The notes under the pieces were generated by a model. It ran no database searches and was not told where the DNA came from. It was given only the letters and a program-made list of their open reading frames with translations. Shown one piece after another: positions 26,785-35,152 of a stretch of 64,000 bases of DNA. Each line of letters opens with the position of its first letter. Position 1 is the stretch's first letter. The DNA comes from Bradyrhizobium sp. LTSP849 (GTDB lineage: Bacteria > Pseudomonadota > Alphaproteobacteria > Rhizobiales > Xanthobacteraceae): positions 135,001 to 199,000 of the forward strand of contig NZ_JYMR01000018.1 of assembly GCF_000938255.1 (NCBI RefSeq). The letters run 5' to 3'. The position numbers were made by a program, and so were the translations under genes.

Positions 26785-27060
26785 ATGCGTTTGCCGATCC
26801 TGACCCTCACCGCGATTGCCACGCTATTCGTTGCCGCGCCGGCCGGTGCCCAAACCTATGATCCGCGCTATCCGGTGTGCATGCATATCTTCGGGCCCGG
26901 CGGCTTCGGCGGTGGCGGCGACTATTTCGATTGCTCCTTCACCTCGCTGCCGCAGTGCCAGGCCTCGGCATCGGGCCGCTCTGCAAGCTGCGACGTTAAT
27001 CCCTACTACGCCTTCAACGAACCGCCGCCGCCGCGCCGGCACCACAAGAAGGTGCACTAG
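26785..27060 (+). CDS. Small secreted DUF3551-like protein (copy 1)
   Basis: This 91-residue protein has a signal peptide (MRLPILTLTAIATLFVAAPAGAQ). The short mature domain has four cysteines in the pattern YPVCMHI, FDCSFTSLPQC and ASCDVNPYY, ending in a Pro/His-rich tail. This Cys layout matches the DUF3551 family, which is abundant in Bradyrhizobium (recall). The function is unknown; two disulphides are likely. A paralogue follows 32 bp downstream. Confidence 0.8.
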   Translation: MRLPILTLTAIATLFVAAPAGAQTYDPRYPVCMHIFGPGGFGGGGDYFDCSFTSLPQCQASASGRSASCDVNPYYAFNEPPPPRRHHKKVH

Positions 27061-27092
27061 CGATCCGTGATGTCGCGCGCAGGGATATTTTC

Positions 27093-27362
27093 ATGCGCCA
27101 CTCATTCGGCCTGATCGTGACCGTCGGTGCATTGCTCGCGGCGGCGCCGTCACATGCGCAGACTTTCGATCCCCGTTATCCCGTCTGCATGCACGTCTAT
27201 TCCGGCGCGAGCGGCGGCGGTGGCGAGTGGTATGACTGCTCCTTCACATCGCTGCCGCAGTGTCACGCCACGGCCGCAGGCCGCGCCGCGAGCTGCGATC
27301 TCAATCCCTATTATCCCGTGAATGCACCGCCGCCGCGCTGGCATCACAAGAGAAGCGGTTAG
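27093..27362 (+). CDS. Small secreted DUF3551-like protein (copy 2)
   Basis: An 89-residue paralogue of the preceding gene, with a signal peptide ending SHAQ and the same four-cysteine pattern (YPVCMHV, YDCSFTSLPQC, ASCDLNPYY). The Gly-rich loop between the first two cysteines differs most. Its stop codon TAG overlaps the TAA stop of the convergent monooxygenase gene within TTAG. Confidence 0.8.
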   Translation: MRHSFGLIVTVGALLAAAPSHAQTFDPRYPVCMHVYSGASGGGGEWYDCSFTSLPQCHATAAGRAASCDLNPYYPVNAPPPRWHHKRSG

Positions 27363-28534
27363 CCAAGGCCATTTGTGGCCGCGGCGCCAGCAGCGCGCGC
27401 GGCGAGGTAGCCCTGCATATGTTGCAAGGACAGCTCCGGCCCGAGATGTGAGAGCTCAGTCGCGACCGCCTCGGCGGCGTGGGTGGCAGGACCCGTCACG
27501 CGCACGAACATGTCGCGCTCGTAGCTGCTGACCCCCACGCGCCAGTCGTCGTGCTCGATGAGAAGCCGGCCGAGCTCTGCGCCATCGAGCATCGCCATGT
27601 TGACGCCGTCACCACCGAAGGGCGACATGACATGCGCGGCGTCGCCGAGCAGCGTCAGCCCGGTCCGATTTGGCCAATGATGGCCGACCGGCAGCGCATG
27701 GATCGAGCGCGCGGCCAGCGAGTCGTTGCTGGCGCGAATGATGTCGAGCAGGTCCGGCGCCCATCCCTCAAACTCGGCGATGAGCCGCGTGCGGACCGCA
27801 TATGGTGACGTGAAATCGAATGTTCTCGCAGCCCAGTCTGCTGGGACGCGGAATATGGCGTAGCCGCGGAGATGGGCGTTGGCATTCCGCTGCACGATCA
27901 TGCCGCGCCCGTCGCCCTCCGCTCCGAGCTTGCCGCGCCCGACCAGCGCGGCGAGCGCGGGGTGGTTCGTGTCCGCATCATCGATGCCAAATTCGATGAA
28001 AGTGATGCCCGTGTATTGCGGTTCGTAAGCCGACACCAGCGAACGCACGCGCGACCAGGTGCCATCGGCTCCGACCACGAGGTCGAATGGCCCCTCAGTC
28101 GTGGTCTCGAACTGGAGTGTGAACGTGCCGTCGCTTGCAGGACGTACCTCGCGCAGAGCGTGACCCCAGCGGACAGCACCGCCCGGCAGGGATGCGAGCA
28201 AAATCTCCCTGAGCGCGGTGCGATCGACCTCGGGCCGGTCGGAATCGGTCGCGTCGTCGTCGGCGAACAGCAGCGTGCCATGCTTGTCATAGAGCCGGCT
28301 GCCTTGATCCTCGTAGCGGGCGATGCGGCGAAATTCCGCCTCGAGACCGGCGCGCTTCAGCGCGAGCTGGCCATCTTCAGCGTGCAGGTCGAGCGTACCG
28401 CCCTGCGGCCGCTCCAGCGCATGCGCCTCCTTTTCGAAGACGGAGGCGGCAATGCCGGCGCAATGGAGGATGCGGGCGAGCGTCAGGCCGCCGGGACCTG
28501 CGCCGATGATGGCGATACGGGGACGCGGGACCAT
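27359..28534 (-). CDS. FAD-dependent monooxygenase (TetX/PHBH-like)
   Basis: A 391-residue flavoprotein monooxygenase: GxGxxG at the N-terminus (IIGAGPGGLTLARILH), the DG motif (LVVGADGTWSRVR) and GD motif (LTLLGDAAHVMSPFGGDGVNMAMLDG). Relatives hydroxylate aromatic or polyketide-like compounds, including tetracyclines, so drug modification is possible but not shown. ATG at 28534 is preferred over an upstream TTG because GAGGAG lies 7 bp before it. It is divergent from a MarR regulator with two operator copies between them. Confidence 0.85.
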   Translation of the reverse strand: MVPRPRIAIIGAGPGGLTLARILHCAGIAASVFEKEAHALERPQGGTLDLHAEDGQLALKRAGLEAEFRRIARYEDQGSRLYDKHGTLLFADDDATDSDRPEVDRTALREILLASLPGGAVRWGHALREVRPASDGTFTLQFETTTEGPFDLVVGADGTWSRVRSLVSAYEPQYTGITFIEFGIDDADTNHPALAALVGRGKLGAEGDGRGMIVQRNANAHLRGYAIFRVPADWAARTFDFTSPYAVRTRLIAEFEGWAPDLLDIIRASNDSLAARSIHALPVGHHWPNRTGLTLLGDAAHVMSPFGGDGVNMAMLDGAELGRLLIEHDDWRVGVSSYERDMFVRVTGPATHAAEAVATELSHLGPELSLQHMQGYLAARAAGAAATNGLG

Positions 28535-28559
28535 GGACGGACTCCTCAGAATCAATTAC

Positions 28560-28571
28560 ATAGGTCCCTAT
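28560..28571. promoter_or_regulatory. MarR operator half 1
   Basis: ATAGG-TC-CCTAT is a perfect 12-bp inverted repeat in the gap between the divergent monooxygenase and MarR genes. Its centre is 21 bp from that of the second copy, about two helical turns. Confidence 0.75.
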
Positions 28572-28580
28572 ATATTAAAT

Positions 28581-28592
28581 ATAGGTGCCTAT
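28581..28592. promoter_or_regulatory. MarR operator half 2
   Basis: ATAGG-TG-CCTAT repeats the same arms as the site at 28560-28571. It ends 3 bp before the MarR start codon, so binding would block the MarR transcript. Confidence 0.75.
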
Positions 28593-28595
28593 GCA

Positions 28596-29114
28596 ATGGT
28601 GGATTTGAAGAAGGGGGCCGCGGCCGCAGTGGCGGCTGACGAGCCGGGCGCCGTACCTGACCATGAATGGGAATTGTTCAACACGCCGGCGCCGCTCATC
28701 AACATGGCGTCGCGTGGACTGATGCGCCTCGCCGAGCGCCGCCTGAAGCCATTCGGTGCCAGCGCCGGCCAGCTTCCGGTCTTCTATTTGCTGCGCGACG
28801 GCGGTGCGATGTCGCAGCGGGACCTGGCCCGGCTGGCGCGGATCGAGCAGCCCTCGATGGCGCAGACGCTTGCGCGCATGGAGCGCGATGGCCTGATCCG
28901 CCGCGTGCCTGATCCCAAGGACGGCCGCAGCAGCCTGATCTCGCTGACAAAGAAAGCGCTGACGAAGGCGCCGGCGTTGCGCGAGGCGCTGCATGCCGGC
29001 CGTGCCGAACTGGTCGAGGGTTTCAGCGAAGCGGAAATCGCGACGCTGTGCGATCTCTTGCGGCGTCTTAACCGCAATCTGGACCGCGGGGTTATCAGGG
29101 AGATTGCCGAATAG
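28596..29114 (+). CDS. MarR-family transcriptional regulator
   Basis: This 172-residue winged-helix protein has the MarR recognition segment MSQRDLARLARIEQPSMAQTLARMERDGLIRRVPDPKDGRSS, where the DGR wing contacts DNA. N- and C-terminal helices provide the dimer interface. It is divergent from the FAD monooxygenase and probably represses it until a phenolic or drug-like ligand binds. ATG at 28596 is the likely start; longer in-frame versions would cover the operators and the monooxygenase gene. Confidence 0.88.
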   Translation: MVDLKKGAAAAVAADEPGAVPDHEWELFNTPAPLINMASRGLMRLAERRLKPFGASAGQLPVFYLLRDGGAMSQRDLARLARIEQPSMAQTLARMERDGLIRRVPDPKDGRSSLISLTKKALTKAPALREALHAGRAELVEGFSEAEIATLCDLLRRLNRNLDRGVIREIAE

Positions 29115-29138
29115 CAGCTGCCATGGCGATGCCCGCCG

Positions 29139-30119
29139 CTACTCCTTCTTGATCCCCGACAGCTCCACCACCTTGCGCCAGCGATCTGTTTCCGCAGTCA
29201 GCATGCCGCCGAATTCGTTGGCATTGCCGTGCAGCGGGATCGCGCCGAGCTCCGCGATGCGGGCCCTGATCTCGGTGTCGGAGAGCCCCGTGTCGATCTC
29301 GCGATTGAGCAGGTCGACGATCTCGCGCGGTGTGTCGCGCGGGGCGCCGACGCCGTAGAATGATGAAGTCTCGTAGCCGGTGAGCGTCTCTGCGATCGGC
29401 GGTACGTCAGGCAAGATCTCCGACCGCTCGCGCGTGGTGACGCCGAGCGCGCGCAGCTTGCCGGCGCGTACCAGCTCGAAGGACGAGGTGACGTTGTCGA
29501 ACATGCCCTGGATCTGGCCGCTCATCACATCGGTCAATCCCGGCGCCGAGCCGCGATAGGGTACGTGGGTGAACTGCACGCCGGCCATCGACTTGAACAG
29601 CTCGCCGGAGAGATGCAGCGAGGTGCCGATGCCCGAGGAGGCGATCGACATCTTGCCGGGATTGGCCTTGGCGTAGGCGATGAAATCGGCGACGCTCTTC
29701 ACCGGTAGGTCGTTGTTGACGACCAGCACCAACGGGATGCGCGCGACGCCGGCGACCGGTGCGATGCCCTTGGCGAAATCATAAGGCAGCGCCGGATCGA
29801 ACGAGGCATTGATGGCATTCGCGGTCGATGTCAGCAGCAGCGTGTAGCCGTCGGGTGCCGATGTGATCACAGCCTGCGTGCCGATATTGCTGCCGGCGCC
29901 CGGCTTGTTCTCGACAATGAAGGTCTGGCCGAGCCGGTCGGACAGGCGCTGGCAGATCAGTCGCGACAGCACGTCGGTGGCGCCGCCCGGCGCATAGGGC
30001 ACCACCCACTTCACGCTGCGCGACGGATAGGACGGGTTGCTCACCGCAAAGGCACGCGGCGCGCCGAGCGCGGCTGCGGCGCAGGCTGTGGTCTGAAGGA
30101 AACGTCGCTTGGTGATCAT
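29139..30119 (-). CDS. Bug-family (TctC-like) periplasmic solute-binding protein
   Basis: A 326-residue periplasmic binding protein of the Bordetella Bug/TctC family. The N-terminus (TKRRFLQTTACAAAALGAPRAFA) is a likely Tat signal. The core motifs include YPSRSVKWVVPYAPGGATDVLSR, VENKPGAGSNIG and the later PYRGSAPGLTDVMSG. Such proteins bind carboxylates or amides and usually serve TctAB permeases. No tctA or tctB lies nearby, as with most Bug proteins. Confidence 0.88.
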   Translation of the reverse strand: MITKRRFLQTTACAAAALGAPRAFAVSNPSYPSRSVKWVVPYAPGGATDVLSRLICQRLSDRLGQTFIVENKPGAGSNIGTQAVITSAPDGYTLLLTSTANAINASFDPALPYDFAKGIAPVAGVARIPLVLVVNNDLPVKSVADFIAYAKANPGKMSIASSGIGTSLHLSGELFKSMAGVQFTHVPYRGSAPGLTDVMSGQIQGMFDNVTSSFELVRAGKLRALGVTTRERSEILPDVPPIAETLTGYETSSFYGVGAPRDTPREIVDLLNREIDTGLSDTEIRARIAELGAIPLHGNANEFGGMLTAETDRWRKVVELSGIKKE

Positions 30120-30344
30120 TGTGGCCTCCAGTTCATCTCTCGCGGGGAGAGGGACACGTGAAGCGCGCCCGAATGACTGGATTTGCTATCGCAAGAATCG
30201 CGCCAAGCCGCATGCTGTTCCCGTCGGCTTGGTAAAGGATGATCGCAGTTAATCGAGAGCTAACCGAGTTTTACCTTGTCTCTTAACATCTGGGCAGGGC
30301 GCGGGGGCTAAGCTTGCGGGAACCAGCAGATACCGCCCGAAAGA

Positions 30345-32159
30345 ATGAACGGCATGACCACCGGCGTCATCGAGCAACCCAGAGCCGCGCGCGCGCCATC
30401 GGCTTCAAAGATTTGGCTGAAGGCGATCGAGCTCACGGCGCGGATCGAGACGCTGCCGGGCCGGTTGTTTGCCGACGTCGTCGACGATTGGGCGCGGCGC
30501 CAGCCCGACCGCGTCGCGCTGGTCATGGACGACGCAAGTCTCGACTATGACGGTCTGTCGAAGCGCATCAACCGCTATGCGCGCTGGGCGCGCTCGGTCG
30601 GCGTTGCCAAGGGCGACACCGTCGGCCTGGTCATGCCGAACGGCATCGATTATGTCGCGGCATGGCTCGGCATCAGCCGCGTCGGCGGCGTGGTCGCGCT
30701 GATCAATACGAAACTCGTGGGGCAATCGCTCGCCCATTGTATCGATGTCGCAAAGCCTTCGCATATCATTGTCGCGCATGAGCTGACGGAGATGCTCGAG
30801 AGCGCAACGCCGCATCTCGCGACGGAAGCAAAGGTCTGGACCCACGGCGATGCCCGCAGCGAGCGCGCGATTGATGTCGCACTCGCCGCGCTCGACGATG
30901 GTCCGCTCTCGCCGGACGAGCATGGCGATGTCACGATCGATGACCGCGCGCTGCTGATCTATACGTCCGGCACCACAGGCCTGCCGAAGGCCGCCAGCAT
31001 CAGCCACCGCCGCATCCTCAATTGGGGTTTTTGGTTCGCCGGCCTCACCGGCGCTTCGCCGCAGGACCGGCTCTATGACTGCCTGCCGCTGTTCCATTCG
31101 GTTGGCGGCATCGTCGCGCCATGCAGCATGCTCGCGGCCGGTGGTTCGGTGGTGATCGCCGAAAAATTCTCGACCTCGAATTTCTGGTCTGACATCGTGC
31201 GGCACGACTGCACCCTGTTCCAGTATATCGGCGAGCTCTGCCGCTATTTATTGAAGGCACCGCCGTCGGAATACGAGAACCGCCACCGCCTGCGGCTCGC
31301 CTGCGGCAACGGCCTGCGCGGCGACATCTGGGAAGATTTCCAGGGGCGCTTTGCCATTCCCCGCATCCTCGAATTCTATGCCGCGACCGAAGGCAATTTC
31401 TCGCTGTTCAATGTCGAGGGCCAGCCGGGTGCGATCGGCCGCATTCCGCCGCTGCTCGCGCATCGCTTCCCTGCAAGTCTCGTGAGCCTCGATCCCGACA
31501 GCGGTGCGCCGCTGCGCAATGCGGAAGGCTTTTGCATCGCCTGTGCGCGTGGCGAGGCGGGCGAAGCCATCGGCCGTATCGGCACCGCCGACCAGGGCGG
31601 TGGCCGTTTCGAGGGCTACACCGATGCCGGTGAAACCGAGAAGAAAGTCCTGCGCGACGTCTTCGCCAAGGGCGATGCCTGGTTCCGCACCGGCGATCTG
31701 ATGCGGCTCGACGACAAGGGCTTTTTCCATTTCGTCGATCGCATCGGTGATACTTTTCGCTGGAAGGGCGAGAATGTCGCGACCTCCGAGGTCAACGATG
31801 CTGTGCGCGACTTCACCGGCGTGATCGACGCCACCAACTACGGCGTCAGCATCCCCGGCACCGACGGCCGCGCCGGCATGAGCGCGATCGTGGTGAACGA
31901 GGGTTTTGATATCGCAGCACTGCCCGCGCATCTGGCACAGCGCCTGCCGGCCTATGCTCGCCCGGTCTTCATCCGTATCTCCCGCGAGCTCGATGCCACC
32001 GAGACCTTCAAGCAGAAGAAGGGGGAACTCGCGCGCGAGGGGTTTGATCCGGCCGCGACAAGCGATCCGCTGTTCATGGCTGAGCCGAAGTCCGGCGCCT
32101 ATGTTGCGCTCGATTCAGAGGCGTATCTGGAGATTATTGACGGCACGATCCGGCTGTAA
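30345..32159 (+). CDS. Long-chain acyl-CoA synthetase (FadD6/FATP-like)
   Basis: This 604-residue AMP-forming ligase has the P-loop IYTSGTTGLPKAASISH, the A5 motif FYAATEGNFSLFN and WFRTGDLMRLDDKGFFHFVDRIGDTFRWKGENV, the wording of the FATP/very-long-chain acyl-CoA synthetase branch (recall). It activates fatty or sterol-like acids as CoA esters, often during uptake. The start may be 30345 or ATG 30354. The next genes (ACP, second ligase, reductase) follow 144 bp on in the same direction, so it may supply or share their substrate. Confidence 0.85.
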   Translation: MNGMTTGVIEQPRAARAPSASKIWLKAIELTARIETLPGRLFADVVDDWARRQPDRVALVMDDASLDYDGLSKRINRYARWARSVGVAKGDTVGLVMPNGIDYVAAWLGISRVGGVVALINTKLVGQSLAHCIDVAKPSHIIVAHELTEMLESATPHLATEAKVWTHGDARSERAIDVALAALDDGPLSPDEHGDVTIDDRALLIYTSGTTGLPKAASISHRRILNWGFWFAGLTGASPQDRLYDCLPLFHSVGGIVAPCSMLAAGGSVVIAEKFSTSNFWSDIVRHDCTLFQYIGELCRYLLKAPPSEYENRHRLRLACGNGLRGDIWEDFQGRFAIPRILEFYAATEGNFSLFNVEGQPGAIGRIPPLLAHRFPASLVSLDPDSGAPLRNAEGFCIACARGEAGEAIGRIGTADQGGGRFEGYTDAGETEKKVLRDVFAKGDAWFRTGDLMRLDDKGFFHFVDRIGDTFRWKGENVATSEVNDAVRDFTGVIDATNYGVSIPGTDGRAGMSAIVVNEGFDIAALPAHLAQRLPAYARPVFIRISRELDATETFKQKKGELAREGFDPAATSDPLFMAEPKSGAYVALDSEAYLEIIDGTIRL

Positions 32160-32303
32160 CCGCGGCAAAATCCGGAGATAGGTCCAATTTTATCTGAATT
32201 GTCCAAGAAGCCATTTACTTCTGTCCGGTAAACAAGCGGCCATGGGAGGCGGTCATCAAGAGCCGCCGTAACACGAACGATCGATAACAGAAGCGAGCCA
32301 GCC

Positions 32304-32549
32304 ATGTCGGTAAGGTCTAAGGTTATTGAAGCGATCCAGCAGATCGCCAAAGAGCAGCACGTCACGCTTCCCGCACTCTCGGACGATCTGTCGCTGCACG
32401 AGACGGGCTTCGACTCGCTCGCCTTCGCGATCCTGGTTGCGCGCCTCGAGGACGAGACCGGCGTCGACCCCTTCACCATTTCCGAGGACGCAGCGTTCCC
32501 CGCCACCGTGGGCGATTTCGTGCGGGCCTACGAAAATGTCCCCGCGTGA
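32304..32549 (+). CDS. Acyl carrier protein
   Basis: An 81-residue stand-alone carrier protein with the phosphopantetheine site in ETGFDSLAFAIL (Ser38). Compared with housekeeping AcpP it has fewer acidic residues and a different helix II (FAILVARLEDETGV), which points to a dedicated ACP for a specialised pathway. The next gene starts inside its 3' end (14-bp overlap), so the ligase is translated with it and probably loads it. Confidence 0.88.
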   Translation: MSVRSKVIEAIQQIAKEQHVTLPALSDDLSLHETGFDSLAFAILVARLEDETGVDPFTISEDAAFPATVGDFVRAYENVPA

Positions 32550-33918
32550 AATCTTTGCGCTTCGTGACCATCTCGGCGCGGAGCTGACGGGCCGCACCCT
32601 GTCGGATGCGCACGATGTCATGTCGCTGACCGACATCCTGGCGCAGACGGTCCTGGGTGGCCGCCTGCGCGAGCTGTCCGGCCGCGCCGTATTGCTGAAG
32701 CTGTCGGACCAGCTCCGGTCGGGCCTTGCCATGATCGAGCTCGACGGTATTGCCCGCCGCATGCTGCTATGTCCGCCGGATCTCAATCCCGCGCATCTGG
32801 ACGCGCTGATCGCGGACGCCGGGATCGATGCTGTCGTCACCGACGAGCCCGATCGCTGGGCCGAGACCGGCGTGTCGCTGGTCGTCACCGCACAATTGCC
32901 ACTGGTCTCAACCGCTCCCGTGCAGACCGAGCGTGCCACCGAATGGCTGATGCTGACCTCGGGCACCTCGGGCGTGCCGAAAATTGCCGGCCATACGCTG
33001 GAAGCGCTGACCGGCGCGATCGTCGCCGAAGGCCCCGCGCGCGGGCCCGCGCCGGTATGGGCGACGTTCTATGACATCCGCCGCTATGGCGGCCTCCAGA
33101 TATTCCTCCGTGCCATTCTCTCGGGCGGTTCGATGGTGCTGTCGGACCCGCATGAAGTGCTCGCCGATCATGTCGCACGGCTGAACGCGCGCGGTGTCTC
33201 GCACATCTCCGGCACGCCCTCGCACTGGCGCAAGCTCCTGATGAGCGGTTCGGCGGCGAAATTCGCGCCGGGTTACGTCCGTCTCTCCGGCGAGATCGCT
33301 GACCAGGCCGTGCTCGATGGTCTGAAGGCTGCGTTTCCGAACGCCTCCGTCGGTCATGCCTATGCCTCGACCGAGGCGGGCGTCGGATTCGCCGTCAATG
33401 ACGGGCTGGAAGGCTTTCCGGAAAACTATCTCGGCAATCGCAACGGCGTGGAGATGAAGGTCGTCGACGGTTCGCTCCGCATCCGCTCCAACCGTACCGC
33501 GCATGCCTATATCGGCCGCGACGCGACTGCGCTCACCGACGGTGACGGCTTCGTCGACAGCGGCGACATGGTCGAGCTGCGCGGCGACCGCTATCATTTC
33601 GTCGGCCGCCGCGGCGGCATCATCAATATCGGCGGGCTGAAGGTTCATCCCGAGGAGATCGAGGCCGCGATCAACCGTCATCCCGACGTGCGGATGTCGC
33701 GGGCCAAATCGCGGAAGAGCCCGATCACCGGTGGCATCGTCGTCGCCGACGTGATCCTCGCCGACGGTACCGACCCAGCGCGAGCCAAGGAGATCCGCGA
33801 TCAGATCCTGGATCAGTGCCGCGCGCAGCTCGCCTCCCACAAGGTGCCGGCGGTGATCCGCTTCGTCGAGGCGCTCGACGTCACCCCGGCCGGAAAACTG
33901 GCGCGCACCGATGCATAA
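32536..33918 (+). CDS. AMP-dependent ligase, likely acyl-ACP loading enzyme
   Basis: This 460-residue adenylate-forming enzyme is shorter than usual at the N-terminus but keeps the core motifs LTSGTSGVPKIAGH, AYASTEAGVGF, DSGDMVELRGDRYHFVGRRGGIINIGGLKVHPEE and the final TPAGKLAR lysine. It starts within the 3' end of the ACP gene and overlaps the next SDR gene by 8 bp. The most likely role is to activate a carboxylic acid and transfer it to the adjacent ACP. The substrate is unknown. Confidence 0.8.
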   Translation: MSPREIFALRDHLGAELTGRTLSDAHDVMSLTDILAQTVLGGRLRELSGRAVLLKLSDQLRSGLAMIELDGIARRMLLCPPDLNPAHLDALIADAGIDAVVTDEPDRWAETGVSLVVTAQLPLVSTAPVQTERATEWLMLTSGTSGVPKIAGHTLEALTGAIVAEGPARGPAPVWATFYDIRRYGGLQIFLRAILSGGSMVLSDPHEVLADHVARLNARGVSHISGTPSHWRKLLMSGSAAKFAPGYVRLSGEIADQAVLDGLKAAFPNASVGHAYASTEAGVGFAVNDGLEGFPENYLGNRNGVEMKVVDGSLRIRSNRTAHAYIGRDATALTDGDGFVDSGDMVELRGDRYHFVGRRGGIINIGGLKVHPEEIEAAINRHPDVRMSRAKSRKSPITGGIVVADVILADGTDPARAKEIRDQILDQCRAQLASHKVPAVIRFVEALDVTPAGKLARTDA

Positions 33919-34633
33919 TGTTCTCGTCACCGGCGGCAGCCGCGGCATTGGGCTCGCGATCGGCAAGCGCCTGGTTGGCGCCGGCTACAACGTGATCGCC
34001 GCCGCGCGCCGCGAGAGCGAAGAGCTCCGCGCTGCGATCGGTGAGTCCGAAGGCCGCCTGCATTTCCGCGCCTGCGACCTCGCCGTGATCGACGCGATCC
34101 CAGCCTACGCAAAACTCGTGCGCGACGAATTCGGTGCGATCTACGGCCTCGTTAATAATGCCGGCCTCGGCACCGAAGGCCTGCTCGCCACCATGCACAA
34201 TTCCGAGATCGAGGCGCTGGTGCAGCTCAACGTGCTGTCGCCGATCATTCTCACCAAATATGTCGCGCGTCAGATGATGGCGGATGGTGCCGGTCGCATC
34301 ATCAACATCTCCTCGATCATCGCGACGACGGGCTATAACGGCCTGTCCGTCTACGGCGCGACCAAGGCCGCCGCCACCGGCTTCACGCGCTCGCTCGCGC
34401 GCGAGGTCGGCAAGCTCGGCATCACCGTGAATGCGATCGCGCCTGGTTTCATCGACACCGAGCTCACGCACAATCTGTCCGACGAGGCTCGCAAGCGCAT
34501 CGCCGGCCGCAGCGCGTTGCGCCGACTGCCGGAGACCGACGACGTCGCGCGCATGGTGGAATATCTGCTCGGCGAGGGCGGGCGCAATGTGACCGGCACG
34601 GTGTTCACGATCGACGCGGGCAACACGGCGTAA
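33911..34633 (+). CDS. SDR-family 3-oxoacyl-ACP reductase-like protein
   Basis: A 240-residue classical SDR with TGGSRGIGLAIGKRL, NNAG, a Ser/Tyr/Lys triad region (ISSIIATTGYNGLSVYGATKAA) and the FabG-like end VAPGFIDTELT-type segment. It overlaps the ligase gene by 8 bp, so ACP, ligase and reductase are coupled. It would reduce a keto group on the ACP-bound product or release it. No ketosynthase is encoded nearby, so this is not a fatty-acid or polyketide synthase set. Confidence 0.85.
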   Translation: MHNVLVTGGSRGIGLAIGKRLVGAGYNVIAAARRESEELRAAIGESEGRLHFRACDLAVIDAIPAYAKLVRDEFGAIYGLVNNAGLGTEGLLATMHNSEIEALVQLNVLSPIILTKYVARQMMADGAGRIINISSIIATTGYNGLSVYGATKAAATGFTRSLAREVGKLGITVNAIAPGFIDTELTHNLSDEARKRIAGRSALRRLPETDDVARMVEYLLGEGGRNVTGTVFTIDAGNTA

Positions 34634-35152
34634 GGCGGAACCCCTCCGCCACAATTGAGTTGATCCGGCTCAATGACATCGCGCCCGATTTGGTCGTAAG
34701 ATACGCCGCAATCGATTGTGTTACGTCAATCGATCTGCCCTAATAGAGAGGGAGCAGTCCATGGCCGCGTCGAACATGACCGCTTCGAGCCAAGGCCGGG
34801 CATCTACCGAGCAATCCCGCGCGAAGCCGGCCGACGTCCGCTGTCCGCCGATGTCGCATCAGAATTCCGGCGACCACGGCCACGAAATGTATCCGCAGCA
34901 ATTTGTGCGACTGGTGGGCTGTCACAACGTGCCCGCGGACACATCGCGCAAGCGCGAGGACGAGAAGCTGCACTAGCGCACGCTCCCGGACATTGCTGGC
35001 GAAAAATGCTGGGTCGGCTGGCCCTCGCCGGCATCTTGTTGTCATCCCCCATTTCGGCCAATGATACGCCGTTGTTCGGGTGAGCCGGCAGGCGAACCCA
35101 GATCGATCCCGCCCCGTATCTGATCTCGTGCAAGAGCTGACCGGATCCTGCG
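34634..35152. other. Intergenic region with one possible small gene
   Basis: This 519-bp stretch between the SDR and the DUF3095 gene contains a 71-codon ORF at 34761-34976. A GGAAC-N16-AGTT sequence at 34637-34661 resembles an EcfG promoter, but it is weak and about 100 bp before that ORF. Nothing else is recognised. Confidence 0.5.
34761..34976 (+). CDS. Possible small hydrophilic protein
   Basis: A 71-residue ORF with a good ribosome site (GGGAGCAGTCC) before ATG. The product is polar and rich in Ser, Gln and His, with two cysteines (VRCPPMS and LVGCHNV), and has no signal peptide or membrane segment. I recognise no family. It may be a small cytosolic protein, possibly metal-binding, or a chance ORF. 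Confidence 0.4.
   Translation: MAASNMTASSQGRASTEQSRAKPADVRCPPMSHQNSGDHGHEMYPQQFVRLVGCHNVPADTSRKREDEKLH

Noticed and set aside
34718..35083. 121-codon ORF with a short hydrophobic end near 35000-35083
   Set aside because: It overlaps the better-supported 71-codon ORF, and the hydrophobic part (LGRLALAGILLSS) is only about 25 codons long without a ribosome site.
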